Part shown: positions 46,950 to 57,714 of the stretch, piece after piece
Layout: every line of letters starts with the position of its first letter
Numbering within the stretch: position 1 is the stretch's first letter
Assembly (NCBI GenBank): GCA_905221605.1
Contig: CAJNDS010002694.1
Coordinates: 171,626-235,625, forward strand
From: Symbiodinium natans
Lineage: Eukaryota > Sar > Dinophyceae > Suessiales > Symbiodiniaceae
DNA: 64,000 nt
Reading direction: 5' to 3'
Notes under the pieces: generated by a model
What the model was told of the DNA's origin: nothing
Database searches by the model: none
The model's input: only the letters and a program-made list of their open reading frames with translations
Translations under genes and position numbers: made by a program

Positions 46950-47505
46950 CTCCAGCAAGCAGTTTCCGTGCAAGTTCACTTGGTTGCTACTTTAGTTAAG
47001 CGCTCGGCAGCTTGCCAACTTGCCCCTTTTGACGAGGACGAACAGGCCTCTGCAGGACTAACACAGACTGTGATCTGTACTTGTAAGCCCCGCAGGCGGT
47101 TAAATAGCAAGCGCCCTCGGAAATGCTACAGTAATTGTCATTTAATGGGACATTCTGTTCTGCTTGGGGATGTAGAGACAAAGGTGCTGCAGATGTACAG
47201 AACGAATACTTTACCGCCTGATGTCCTCTTTGACTGTCTTCGGCGCAGATATCTAGGCTTCTTCGCGCATCTCCAGCCAGAAGGGATGAAGTTTTCAGGG
47301 TGGCAAGGGCTTAGCCTAGACCCGCTTCTTCAGGGTAGAAGACCATTGTCTCAAGCAGCTGCTGAAGCCCTTGCCAACTTTGTAAGCGAGCAGCAGGTCG
47401 CGGCCTCAGACACACAGTGCAGCAAAAAAGGGTGCCCTTTTTTGCTTAAAGAGGTTTATAAGGGAACCTAAACCCGCAAAAAAGGGAATAAGGGTACTAC
47501 TGGGC
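46839..47505 (+). mobile_element. Family E element carrying an open frame
   Basis: Left end TGCCCAGTAACC and right end GTACTACTGGGCA match the ends of the short family E elements, but the interior is replaced by a 204-codon frame. Both edges of the frame carry AAAAAGGGTGCCC. It may be a gene-capturing element or a larger family member. Confidence 0.5.
46860..47471 (+). CDS. Open frame inside a family E element
   Basis: 203 codons from an upstream TAA to TAA, first GTG at 46968, no ATG near the start. Reads EQVDALAKATAKALSSDLIA, then RSRPYLQQAVSVQVHLVATL, PFDEDEQASAGLTQTV, CKPRRRLNSKRPRKCYSNCH and FDCLRRRYLGFFAHLQPEGM, ending near the right terminus. Balanced protein-like composition with a basic, Cys/His-containing middle. 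Family not recognised. A short spliced-in start or a captured exon is possible. Confidence 0.5.
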   Translation, partial: KGCPYEQVDALAKATAKALSSDLIARSRPYLQQAVSVQVHLVATLVKRSAACQLAPFDEDEQASAGLTQTVICTCKPRRRLNSKRPRKCYSNCHLMGHSVLLGDVETKVLQMYRTNTLPPDVLFDCLRRRYLGFFAHLQPEGMKFSGWQGLSLDPLLQGRRPLSQAAAEALANFVSEQQVAASDTQCSKKGCPFLLKEVYKGT

Positions 47506-47641
47506 ATCCTAGGTATAGTCCCTTTATACCCTTGTTTGAAGGGATTGAAAGGGATCCGAAGTAAGGGTCCCTTATTATGTCTAGTGTATGAAAGGGTTTA
47601 TGTAGCAGGGGTTTGGGCTCGCATCCCCTATTTATGGGGTG

Positions 47642-47739
47642 TCTACCTGAAGGCTCTAATGTAGTTCCGTTTTGGGTTAGTTATAGGGGGATTCTAGTAG
47701 ACTACCCAAGAAGGGTACTACGTAGGAGCCTTTGGGTAG
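47642..47739. mobile_element. Family D short inverted-repeat element
   Basis: TCTACCTGAAGGCTCTAATG at the left, GTAGGAGCCTTTGGGTAGG at the right, core ATAGGGGGATTCTAGTAGAC. Confidence 0.75.
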
Positions 47740-48066
47740 GAGTTTTAGGGTTTCTAGGGTTCACAGGGTTTGGGGTTTAGGGCGGAAAGTAGGCTCCCTG
47801 AATTTTGGTCCCTTGGCCTTGGAGGGAGTAAGTCATCGTCCAGAGAACTACCGGAAGAATATGCTTAGCTCCATTTTTTGTGGGGGGTTCTTATAATTAA
47901 GCAAACCCTAAACCCTACATCCTAACCCCCAAACCCTAAACCGTAAACCCGCAATTACCCTTTACTAGCACCTAATACCCTAAACTTTACATTGACATCC
48001 TAAACCCTAAACCCTCAACCTGAAATTACCCTTCTACAGCTTAGGGTATGCTACATCCCGTCAGGC

Positions 48067-48117
48067 CTCTGTCGTCTCGGTGAGCTCCACAAGCAGCCGA
48101 TCAGCCTCTTCTGTTTC
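48067..48117 (-). CDS. Candidate 51-nt exon
   Basis: Reads ETEEADRLLVELTETTE, phase 0, acceptor TTTGACAG|G, donor GCCTGA (GC type; the next in-frame codon after GCC is a stop). Confidence 0.6.
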
Positions 48118-48177
48118 CTGTCAAATGCTAAAACCCTACACACATAAAGCCTTAGGGTTTAGGGTTTAGGGTTATTT

Positions 48178-48290
48178 CTTAGTTGCTGACTTCCTAAGCC
48201 CCCAAAAAGTGTACACTTTCAGTTCTATAGGGGATTGTAGTATCATAGTATCCCAAAAAGTGTAAGTAAAGTGTGCTCACTCAGCTACTC
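48178..48290. mobile_element. Family C element (introner-like)
   Basis: CTTAGTTGCTGACTTCC at the left, GTGCTCACTCAGCTACT at the right, internal AGTGTACACTTTCAGTTCTA. The same element forms an intron at 60744-60934. 48300-49950 is degenerate CCCTAAA/CCCGAAA-like sequence with no full exon. Confidence 0.75.
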
Positions 48291-49952
48291 AGTCACTGTA
48301 CTTTTAAACCCACTTATAAGCCCCTTAAGTGCCCTAAAATGGTTACAAGAACAGATATAACCCTACAACCCTACAACCCTAAACTCTACACACCAAGACC
48401 CTACACCCAATCCTGAACCAGCCGGGCCTCCCCTCTCTTCCCCCCGCCCCCCCCACTTCCGCCCCACGCCTTCCAAAATGCGGATCCCAGTAGAGCCCTA
48501 AACCAGCTGAAGCATCTGAAGCCCCCAAAATACCTAAACCCTGAACCCTGAACACCTAAACCCTGAACCATGAACCCTAAACCCTGAGCCGTAACCCCCC
48601 TCACAAAAAGCCTGCAACTCCAACTCCTCGTGCAAACACCTGAGCCAGAAAGACAAGACACCCCAACGCCCCCGAAACCCGAATCCCTAAAACCCTACAA
48701 CCCTAAAACCCCCTAAAGCCCTAAAACCCTACACCCGAAAGTCCTAAACCCTTAACCCCGAAACCCCAAACACCTCAAAACCCTACATACACCCCTACAA
48801 CCCTACAAGCCCGAAACCCAAAAACCCTAAACCCGAAACCCAGAATACCCTGAACCCGAAAACCTGAAACCCAAAAACCCTACAACCCTACAACCCGAAA
48901 CCCTCAGACGCAAACCCCCAACACACAAACACCCAAAAGACCTGAAACCCCAATAACACAAAAACCCTGAAACCCTAAAACCCTAAAAACCTGCGAGCCC
49001 GAAGAACCTACAAGCCCAAAAAAAGTAAAAGCCCCTGGACCTAAAGCCTAAAAAGCCTGAAACCTAAAATCCCGAAAACAAAAAAACAGAAAAACAGAAA
49101 AACACAAAAAACAAAACAAAGCCTCTACACCCCTAGAGCCCTAAAACCCTAAAAGCCCGAAACCCCAAACAAACACCCAAACACCAAGACCCTCAACCCG
49201 AAAGCCCTCAAAACCTAAAACCCGGAAACCAAAAAAAACTCTGAAGACCCGAAAACACATGTCAAAACCCTAAAAGCCCTACAGACCCCTTCCTGCGCCG
49301 GCCCTAAACCCTGAACCCTACACGCCTCAACCCTAAAACCTAAGAACCTATGAGCCCTAAACGCCCCTACAGACCCCTTCCTAAAAGGCCCTGGACCATG
49401 AACCTGGAACCCTAAACCCTAAAACCCCCGAAGCCCTAACCCCTACACCCTAAAGCCCTAAACAGCCCCTACAGACCCTAAAAACCCCAAAATACTAAAC
49501 AACTGAAACCTAAAAACCCTAAAGACCCTAAAAACCCTAAAAAACCCTAAAAACCCTAAAAAACCCTAAAAAAAACCAAAAAACCCTAAAAACCCTATAA
49601 ACCCTAAACCCAAAAAGCCCTACAGAGCCCCCCTTCCTTCCTGCGCCAGCTCAAAGAAACCCTAAAACCCTAAGACCCTAAAAGCAAAAGCCCTGAAACC
49701 CTCAAAACCCTAAACCCCTAAAAGCCCTAGTAACCCTAAAACCTAACCCCTAAAGCCTAAAGGAGACCCAAACCCTAAACCCTTTCCCTAAACCCTAAAC
49801 CCCAAACCCTAAACCCGAAACCCTAAACCCTAAACCCGAAACCCTAAACCCCAAACCCTAAACCCCAAACCCTAAACCCCAAACCCTAAGCCCCAAACCC
49901 TAAACCCCAAACCCTAAACCCCAAACCCTAAACGCCCCAAACAGCCCCCCCC

Positions 49953-50039
49953 TTCCTGCGCCAGCTGTGCCGAGTTCTCCTCCCGGCGCCGTGCCGCGGA
50001 GGCGACCGCCGAGGCCAGGATCCTGGCCTCGGCCGCGGC
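49953..50039 (-). CDS. Candidate exon, 87 nt
   Basis: Starts AAAEARILASAVASAARRRE and ends ENSAQLAQE. Acceptor CCTCCAG|G. Donor uncertain in a G-run. Its last bases (GCTGGCGCAGGAAGG) recur at 49632-49648 and partly at 49289-49300 as exon fragments. Confidence 0.55.
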
Positions 50040-50158
50040 CTGGAGGTTTAGGGTTTAGGGTTTAGGGTTTAGGGTTTAGGGTTTAGGGTTTGGGGTTTAG
50101 GCTAAGGTTTCTGGTTCGTCCTCACAAGCTTGTTGCGGCACACACACACACGCCTCAC

Positions 50159-50287
50159 CTGCGCTCCCACCAGCTGCCCCATTAATGTGCTTCCACTCGT
50201 CAACGACATCCTGTTCGGCTGCATCAATCTTGTCCAAATCCTCTTGGTTGTCTTCTTCATCCGCCGAATGCTCACTGTCGGTGCATT
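50159..50287 (-). CDS. Candidate exon, 129 nt, acidic
   Basis: Starts CTDSEHSADEEDNQEDLDKI and ends DAAEQDVVDEWKHINGAAGG SA (read on). Acceptor GAAGCTAAG, donor GCAG|GTGAGG, a textbook site. One of the longer exons, Asp/Glu-rich. The plus-strand frame over it (hydrophobic) is its shadow. Confidence 0.6.
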
Positions 50288-50629
50288 CTTAGCTTCAAGC
50301 GGGCTCGACGCGTGGTTAAGGGTTAAGGGTTTTGGGTTTGGGGATTACGGTTGGCCAGAGCTTCCAAGGCCACCTAAAAGGACTCCATTCAGAGTGGGTT
50401 TGTGTACCTGGCCCCAAATCAGTGTACTGATAAACCCTGAACTCCTCGACCCCAAAACCCTTTACAACCCCTAAACCCTAAACCCTGAACCCTGAACCCT
50501 AGACCCTAAACCCTAAACCCTACACAGGTACATGAGTTACGTCTATTCGAGCAAAAAGATCACAACCTTGACCTGCTTTTGTTAGAAAATCTCCCTGGGC
50601 GCAAACCTCCTGAACCCTGGACCCTAAAC

Positions 50630-50638
50630 CCTCCCCCC

Positions 50639-50696
<58 letters not shown>
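50630..50696. repeat. Poly-C tract of about 66 bases
   Basis: One of the longest homopolymers in the window (others: 27810, 34810, 57224). Length is probably approximate. Confidence 0.9.
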
Positions 50697-50697
<1 letters not shown>

Positions 50698-50760
50698 AAA
50701 ATCATAAATCCTACGAACCCTAAACCCTAAACCCTAAACCCGAAACCCTAAACCCTAAAC

Positions 50761-50811
50761 CGCCAGAACCTGCAGAATGCAACTCTGCAGTTCCGGGCTG
50801 GGACCTGGCGG
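50761..50811 (-). CDS. Candidate 51-nt exon
   Basis: Reads PPGPSPELQSCILQVLA, phase 0, acceptor GCTTACAG, donor GTTTAGGG, or GTTCTG after CILQ. Confidence 0.5.
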
Positions 50812-51217
50812 CTGTAAGCCCAAAAAGCCCTCCCTGAGGTTTAGGGTTTAGGGTTTAGGGTTTAGGGTTTAGAGCCTACGGTTTGGGGTTTAGAGCCTAT
50901 AGAAACCTCGTGTGTTCTCTATTTTAGCCGCCGGCTCGGAAGTCGGAAATTGTTGCCTCTGCACTCAAAAGTTGCCTCTGCGGGTTTCGGAGAATTATCA
51001 TTAGGAGGCATGGCTTGGAATCAATATGTAGTGTTTCGAAACTATACGTAGTGACAGAGCTATACGGTTTTTTTGAGCATAGGGAGTTACATCCGATAGA
51101 GGGATCTTTTCTGTACCAGTCTTTCGTTGATCACACAACACTCAGATGCACTCAGCCTAAGTGGACCATCCCTGTCTCGAGTCTAGATAGGGTGACTTGC
51201 AGGGTTAGGGCATGGGC

Positions 51218-51337
51218 TCAGAAGGCACCGAAACAGCCGAGCTCTCGATCGTCTTCATCGTGCTCCCGGAGTAGTTCATGTCCCATGGTGTTGCCAGCGA
51301 AACTGCGCATGTTCCGGAGATTGGGCAGGCTGCCGGC
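51218..51337 (-). CDS. Possible terminal exon
   Basis: Minus frame LPNLRNMRSFAGNTMGHELL then REHDEDDRELGCFGAF and stop, after an AG at GCCGGCAG. A 21-bp tandem repeat (CCGCTGGAGCGGCCAAATACG) is at 51358-51402. Other frames are open, so this is tentative. Confidence 0.3.
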   Translation of the reverse strand, partial: AGSLPNLRNMRSFAGNTMGHELLREHDEDDRELGCFGAF

Positions 51338-51454
51338 GGGCGAGTCGCAAAATTCGCCGCTGGAGCGGCCAAATACGCCGCTGGAGCGGCCAAATACGCC
51401 TCCCATTTTTCCAAGCAAAACAGACTGACACACATTTACACGAAAGTCCTGTAA

Positions 51455-51532
51455 TTCCTCCCGCTTTACATGAAAAACCTGTAATTTACAGGGGTGTTTT
51501 TTCCACATTCGGTTTACAGGTTTTTCATGTAC
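51455..51532. repeat. Short inverted repeat
   Basis: ACATGAAAAACCTGTAA at 51460 and its complement TTACAGGTTTTTCATGT at 51515, with a GTAATTTACAGG spacer. Possible small transposon-like hairpin. Confidence 0.6.
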
Positions 51533-52245
51533 AACAGGTCTGGCTTGCATGTGCGCAGTCCCATGAGGTCTCATGCACCCGCAACTGAACGATGCATGCA
51601 GCAGTGTTACGCACGCCGCTTTGCGAAGCCAGGGTCTCTTTCGAAATAGATGGGATTCGGAAGGTGTTCCCTCACGAGCCAGGGATGTAAACGTTTCGAG
51701 CCACGACAGAAACGAATGGCATCAACCGTGTCTCCCACAGGAAGACTAAGCTCTCGTTTCTCGAAAGAAAATGCTCAGACACTCCCAAAGTACCAGAACA
51801 AAAAATAATGCCTCCCATGCGCAAAAGGCTACTTTTATCTTAAAGGCTGAAATTCAGCAGGAGCCCGAGGATCCCGGATATATACATATATATATATATA
51901 TATACGGTTTAGGGTTTAGCGTTCAGGGTTCAGGTCCGGGGAAAGTTCCGAGACATTTCGATGAAAGTCTCTTCTTTAGCCTTAGTTTCTCTAGTTCGGT
52001 GGCCGGCGTAAAGCTGCATCAGCCGCATAAGCCAGATCTGTGGAAACCCGAGGCAAGTTTTGACTTTTGAAGAATTTTAAGTTACAGGGGCCTTTGACTT
52101 ACAGGGGCTTGAGGGTTTAGGGTTTAGGGTTTCAGGGTTCAGGGTTTACGATTTGGGGTTTAGGGTTTAGGGGTTCAGGGTTTTAGGGTTCAGGGTTTTA
52201 GGGTTCAGGGTTTTAGGGTTCAGGGTTACTGAAGCTGGTGCCCGC

Positions 52246-52323
52246 CTTGAAACGCTGCTCCCCTGCAGTCTGGCACGCGCGCCGCGCGGTGAAGACCTCG
52301 TCTTCCGCTTGACGGGCGGAGGC
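52246..52323 (-). CDS. Candidate exon, 78 nt
   Basis: 26 codons, phase 0: starts ASARQAEDEVFTARRACQTA and ends GEQRFK. Acceptor GTGCGCAG|G, donor GCGGGC (GC type). Confidence 0.6.
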
Positions 52324-52390
52324 CTGCGCACCCCACGGGGTTTAGGGTTTAGGGTTTAGGGTTTAGGGTTTCGTTTATAGAGGTTAGGGG

Positions 52391-52490
52391 CTACCTGAGG
52401 GCGATGGTGTAGTTCCTTTTTGGGTTCGTTATAACAGGGGATGCGAGCTGTCTGCCCAACAAAGGTACTACAGAGGAGACTTTGGGTAAA
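52391..52490. mobile_element. Family D short inverted-repeat element
   Basis: CTACCTGAGGGCGATGGTG to GAGGAGACTTTGGGTAAA. More diverged than the other copies. Confidence 0.55.
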
Positions 52491-52904
52491 CCGAAAGCAC
52501 CTAAACCGCGGTGTTGAGAAGGACTACTTGAAGACTTAAGCCCCCGCAAAAAGGTAGCATCACTTTAGTGTTCTGGGGTCAAGGTATCTGCCTTGGGTGT
52601 CAAAGTATTCTGCATGGGCCTGTATGGAGTCATGGAACGCTCGGGACGGCTTCGATGGTTGCGGGGTTTAGGGTGTAGGGTCCCAATGCTGGGACATATT
52701 CTTAGTGACGGAGCACGAGCTTGATAAGCGAGATCTCACTTACGCTTCAAACATCTGGGTGTTGCATGTCGTATGTTGAGATAACTGCCCTAAACCCTAA
52801 ACCCTCAACCGTAAACCCTAAACCCTAAACCCTAAACCCAACACCTTGATAAGGAGCAGCCACTCAAAGAGAGGTCAAAGTCCCGAAAGCACAAGGGTTT
52901 AAGG

Positions 52905-53003
52905 TCTACCTGAAAGCTTTAGTGTAGTTCATTTGTTGGCTTCGTTATAGGGGATTCTAGTATACTCCCCCCAAAAAATTAGCTACATAGTCGAGCCTTT
53001 GGG
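52905..53003. mobile_element. Family D short inverted-repeat element
   Basis: TCTACCTGAAAGCTTTAGTG to GTCGAGCCTTTGGGTTTA, core TATAGGGGATTCTAGTATAC. Confidence 0.65.
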
Positions 53004-53055
53004 TTTAGGGGTTAGGGTTTAAGGTTTAGGATTTAGGGTTTAGGTTTAGCTCCGC

Positions 53056-53118
53056 CTCCAAGTGCTGCATGTCACGCATGGCTTCGCTGAGCTTGGTCTT
53101 CAGCTCGGCATTCATGCC
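53056..53118 (-). CDS. Candidate exon, 63 nt
   Basis: 21 codons: GMNAELKTKLSEAMRDMQHL and E. Acceptor ATCCGCAG|G, donor GCGGAG (GC type). Clear heptad-like pattern. Confidence 0.65.
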
Positions 53119-53418
53119 CTGCGGATTTGCGGCTTAGGGTTTAGGGTTTAGGGTTTCGGGTTTAGGGTTCCCCAGAACGACCTAAACCCTACCACTCAAA
53201 ACCCTGAGCCCTTGGCAACGACCCCAACACCCAAAGCACCTGGGGGGGAGATGTCCCTGGCAAATCCACAGTTGCCGCGGGCTGTCAGAAGGATTTACCT
53301 CCGGGTTCTTCGTAGGGTATGAGGGAATTAGTAAGTCTAGGGTTTAGGGTTCAGGGTTTTAGGGTTTGGGGTTTAGGGCTTAACTAGGGGTTAAGGGCTT
53401 GCATGGTTCTCGAGTGGC

Positions 53419-53457
53419 CTGGCGTCGCTTGGCTTCGCCGGCGACGATGCGCAGCTC
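53419..53457 (-). CDS. Candidate 39-nt exon
   Basis: Reads ELRIVAGEAKRRQ, phase 0, acceptor TCAGGCAG|G, donor GCCACT (GC type). Confidence 0.55.
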
Positions 53458-54344
53458 CTGCCTGACTATATCTTGACCCTTGCAAGCAGGGGCTTTCATT
53501 CATAGGGTTCTTCAGGGATGGGGGGTTTAGGGTTTAGGGTTTAGGTTTTCGGGTTTAGGCTAGGCAGCTAGGGAACCTTAAGAAAGCTTAGGGAGCGTCA
53601 GGGAGTAGTGGGGAATCTTAGGCAACCTTGGGTTCCATAGACCCCTTGAACCTCCCCTTCCTTAAGACCCCTAAGCTTCGCTAGTGACTTATTGGTACCA
53701 GTAGCATCCTCAGACATAAACCCGAAGCCCTAAACATATTGGACCCAACAAGGCCAAACATTGTTTTCGTGAGATCCTCATTCAAAAGACGGGGGAAAGT
53801 ATTGCATGGTGGTTGTAGGAGCCTAACCCCTAAACCCGAAATCCGAAACCTTAAACCCTAAACCTCAAACCTCTTCGGCTTGCATTCCTCAACTGAAGAG
53901 CTGCAATCTTGGAGCGTCTCTACTTCTGAGATCGGGCAGCAGATAGTACCCGAAGCAGCAACCCATAAAGCCATCCACCCAAAACAGCCCCAAACCCTAA
54001 ACCCTAAACCCTAAACCCCAAACCCCAAACCCCAAACCCCAAACCCCATCGCCGCACTCCCTCCTCCCTCCCCCCTCCCTCCCCCCCTGAGGACGAGGCT
54101 GGAGCTGACGCCCTATCCTGGGCTCTTGAGCTTTGGATGCTTGGGGTTCAGGGTTTCGGGTTTAGGGTTTGGGGTTTAGGGTTGCATGGTAGTGCTCTCT
54201 GAATGTTGTGTGGTTTATGGTGAGTTGAGAGAATCGGGTTCTTGAGTTTAGGATTTAGGGTGCTTTGGTTCTTGAATAGGAATGGAAAGAAGCTTCGTTC
54301 GTGCTACCAAGACTGAAAAGCACGAGAAAATCACGCATTGCAAC

Positions 54345-54410
54345 TGCTTGGGAGCCGAGAAACTTCGGCAGATTCGGCGTGGGGTCGGCCTGGATAGTAG
54401 CCAGGCTCTC
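54345..54410 (-). CDS. Possible exon, 66 nt
   Basis: Reads ESLATIQADPTPNLPKFLGS then QA. Acceptor GGTGAG|G, donor GTTGCA. Not coiled-coil-like; Pro-containing. Confidence 0.35.
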
Positions 54411-54428
54411 CTCACCACGGCTCGTTTC

Positions 54429-54541
54429 CGGTTTAGGGTTTAGGGTTTAGGGTTTAGGGTTTAGGGTTTAGGGTTTAGGGTTTAGGGTTTAGGGTTTAGG
54501 GTTTAGGGTTTAGGGTTTAGGGTTTAGGGTTTAGGGTTTAC
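54429..54541 (+). repeat. Long TTTAGGG array
   Basis: About 16 perfect TTTAGGG units right of the candidate exon at 54345-54410, uninterrupted by variants. Confidence 0.95.
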
Positions 54542-55203
54542 ACTCCAGGAACATGTGTTTTGAAACCGAAACAACGAACTGTTCAGAGCCTTCAAAGCCT
54601 TCGTGTTTCAAACTTTCGGTCCTAAACCTGCAAAATTCAAGCCTCTAAGCTTAAAAGCCGAAAAGCCCCAATCCTTGAATTGGCTAAAGCCTACAAAGCC
54701 TAGGGGACCAAAACCCCTAAGCGCTGTGCGCCAAAAGCTTTGGAGGGTCGACCAATAAGGGTCCAAAGTTTTAGGGTTTGGGAGGGTTTAGGGCTTAGGG
54801 CTTAGGGCTTAGGGCTTAGGGTTTAGGGTTTAGGGTTTAGGGTTTAGGGTTTAGCGCAGAGCGTTGAGGCTTCGGGGCTAAGGGTTTTTTGTTGTTAACA
54901 AATGCCTCAAACATTGTTCCGTGTGCATCTGGACTACATGCCAGTTCACTTTGTATGTATGAATGCATGTATATCTACCTACCTATATTCCTACCTACCT
55001 CTCTACGCATATATGCATATAGTTGTATATAATGCATGTGTTCATCTTTCACTAATGAACTATGTGTTTGTAAAGTGGACCCCTGGAAGAGTTTAGGGCT
55101 TGGGAAGCCCAAAGCTGAGTGCTGCATCCCACAGCCTAAACCCTAAACCCTAAACCCTAAACCCTGAACCCTGAACCCTGAACCCTAAACCCTAAACCCT
55201 AAC

Positions 55204-55248
55204 GCGCTCCTCTGCGGAGCGCCTGCGGGTGCGAGCTTCCACAACGGC
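55204..55248 (-). CDS. Candidate 45-nt exon
   Basis: Reads AVVEARTRRRSAEER, phase 0, acceptor CCCTGAG|G, donor GTTAGGG at the array edge. Confidence 0.55.
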
Positions 55249-55805
55249 CTCAGGGAGAAGGAGGGGAGCGTTAGGGTTTAGGGTTTAGGGTTTAAGGTTT
55301 AGGGTTTTTGGGTGTAGGGTTTATGGTTCAGTGTTTAAGGTTTAGGATTTGGGGTTTAAGGCTTAGGATTTAGGGGAGAAAGGGGGGGGGGGAGAAGAAT
55401 CTTGGCATGCCCGGGTTCAGCAAAAGGGCCCCCTGGGAGATTCGCCCTAAACCCTAAACCCTAAACCCTAAACCCTAAACCCTAAACCCTAAACCCTAAA
55501 CCCTAAACCCTAAGGAGGACTACGGGCTAAGGTCGCCGGGTTTGAGGCAGGGTTTCGCCTGCTTAAGGCTTAGGGTTTCAAGTTATACTGCTCGATCTTC
55601 CTAGGGCAACTGGGTATCTTAGGCTTAAGCTTTGGATTGTACCAACAGATTCTGCCAGGCGACTTCGCCCCAAACGGTACAGCAACCCAATCACAAAGCC
55701 CTAAACCCAAAACCGAGAACCCCAAACCTCCATCAGACCCTAAGTGCCCCCAAGATCACAAAATCCTAGGGTCTAGGGTTTTAGGCCCCAAACCCTACGC
55801 GGGTC

Positions 55806-56044
55806 CCTACGGCGCCCCCGGCCAGGTGGCTGCCTGTCGCCTGTATAGGTCGAGCGCTTTGGCAGCAGAGGGTCCCTTTTTCCGTGCAAAATCGGCGACC
55901 GACAATGATGAGCATGTCCTCCCCGTTGCGCTTGTTTTCTATTGTATGAAGCGGGCCTCCATGGCAACATCCCGCTGGACAATCGTGGTCTTCTGCTTTT
56001 TGCGTGGAAGAGAACCATTGATTTGCGCGCATGGCGCAGCGCTT
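55806..56044 (-). CDS. Possible exon with histone-fold-like C-terminus
   Basis: One minus frame reads CAQINGSLPRKKQKTTIVQR then DVAMEARFIQ and TAG. The pattern K-T-T-I-x-x-x-D-V-x-x-x-A-R resembles loop 2 and helix 3 of histone-fold proteins, where the chain often ends. Past the TAG the same frame stays open (SVADFARKKGPSAAKALDLY, RRQAATWPGA) to a GTAGGG donor, so this may instead be one exon with a nonsense change. Other frames are open on both strands. Confidence 0.3.
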
Positions 56045-56735
56045 AATCAAAACTGCAAAGCCCCGGACCCTAAGCAGAAAACCCTAAACCCTAAACCGCA
56101 ACCCCAAAATCCCAAACCAGCACCCAAAACCCCTGAGCCCCAAACCTAAACCCCAAATTGTAAACCCCCAAACCCTAAACTTTATCCCCCAAACCCTGAA
56201 CCCAAAACCAAAAAACGAAACTCCAAACCGTAAACCCTAAACCCCCAACCCTAAACCCCAAACCCTACACCCGAAAGCCCAAATCCCGAAACCCTAAACC
56301 CCAAACCCTGAAACTAAACCATACAACCCAAACCCTGAACCCCAAAGCCCCAAAACCGAAACCCTAAACCCCAAACTCTAAAACCCATACCCTAAACCCT
56401 AAACCCCAAACCCCAAACACCGAAACCTAAACCATAAACCCCAAACCCCAACCCTACACCCCAAAGCCCAAAACCCAAAACCCCAAACCCTGAAACCTAC
56501 ACCCTAAACCCCCCAACCCTAAACCCCAAACCCTAAACCCCCAACCCTACACCCCCAACCCTAAACCCCAAGGCCTAAACCCCAACCCCTACACCCCAAA
56601 GCCCAAAACCCGAAACCCTAAACCCCAAAACCCTGAAACCTAAACCCTACACCCCCAACCCTAAACCCCAACCCCAAACCCCCAACCCTAAACCCTAAAC
56701 CCTAAACCCTAAACCCTAAACCCTGAACCCTAGAC

Positions 56736-56807
56736 CCTCCCAAGTGGGGCAGCCTCCTGCTTCTGCCGCACCGCGGCGCGGAGACGCTCGAGGCGGGCCG
56801 CCGCAGC
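56736..56807 (-). CDS. Candidate exon, 72 nt
   Basis: 24 codons, phase 0: AAAARLERLRAAVRQKQEAA then PLGR. Acceptor CCTTTCAG|G, donor GTCTAGGG (variant repeat unit), or GCTGCC after QKQE. Confidence 0.65.
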
Positions 56808-57026
56808 CTGAAAGGCATGGCGCTGGAGTTTCGGGTTTAGGGTTTAGGGTTTGGGGTTTAGGGTGCAGGATTTAGGGTTTAGGGTTTGGGGTTTAGGGTT
56901 TAGGGTTGAGGGCTTAGCCTGGAGCTTCGAAATCTTCAAAGGGTTTATGGAGCTTATGGCCCACTGTGTGAGGACTTGAGTGCTTGGGTCGGGGTTTGGT
57001 GGTTAGGGTTTGGGGTTTAAGGTTTA

Positions 57027-57210
57027 GGCGTTAGGGTTCAGGGGTTCAGGGGTTCAGGGGTTCAGGGGTTCAGGGGTTCAGGGGTTCAGGGGTTCAGGGG
57101 TTCAGGGGTTCAGGGGTTCAGGGGTTCAGGGGTTAGGGGGGGTTCAGGGGTTAGTTCAGGGTTTAGGGGTTTAGGGGTTTAGGGGTTTAGGGGTTTAGGG
57201 GGAACCCTTC
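57027..57210 (+). repeat. 8-mer arrays (TTCAGGGG)n and (TTTAGGGG)n
   Basis: About 13 GGGGTTCA units at 57027-57132, then TTTAGGGG units at 57160-57203. These are 8-base relatives of the 7-base telomere-type unit, again locally homogeneous. A second TTTAGGGG run is at 57418-57500. A C-tract follows at 57224-57244. Confidence 0.9.
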
Positions 57211-57673
57211 TCGCCTTTCCCTTCCCCCCCCCCCCCCCCCCCCCACCCCCGCCACCACTCCAACAGTTCGAAGCCTCTACCCCCCCATTCCCACAGCACG
57301 TCCTCAAACCCCCGAACCCTGGTTTAGGTGTAGAGTTCAGCGTTTAGGCTTTAGGGTAACAGGGTTGAGAGGTTTCGGGCCTCTTGGGTCGGCGGCCTGA
57401 GCCGGAGGCTCCTAAACTTAGGGGTTTAGGGGTTTAGCGGTGTAGGGGTTTAGGGGTTTAGGGGTTTAGGGGTTTAGAGGTTTAGGGGTTCAAGGGTTCA
57501 GGGGTTCAGGGTTTAGGGTTTAGGGTGGCTTTGCGGAGAGATTCCGAGAGCACGACTGTAGGGATGGGACGAGAACTCACCCTAAGCCTGAACCTAAGCT
57601 GGGTTTAGGGTTTAAGGTTTACGGTTTAGGGTTTAGGGTCTAGGGTTTAGGGTGTAGGGTTTGGGCCCTAAAC

Positions 57674-57714
57674 CTCTTCGCTTCCTTCTGAAGGTCCTGG
57701 AAGTGCGCCAACCA
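57674..57714 (-). CDS. Candidate 41-nt exon
   Basis: Reads WLAHFQDLQKEAK. Acceptor AGCTTAG, donor GTTTAGGG. A shorter start at CTTCCAG|G is possible. Confidence 0.5.
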
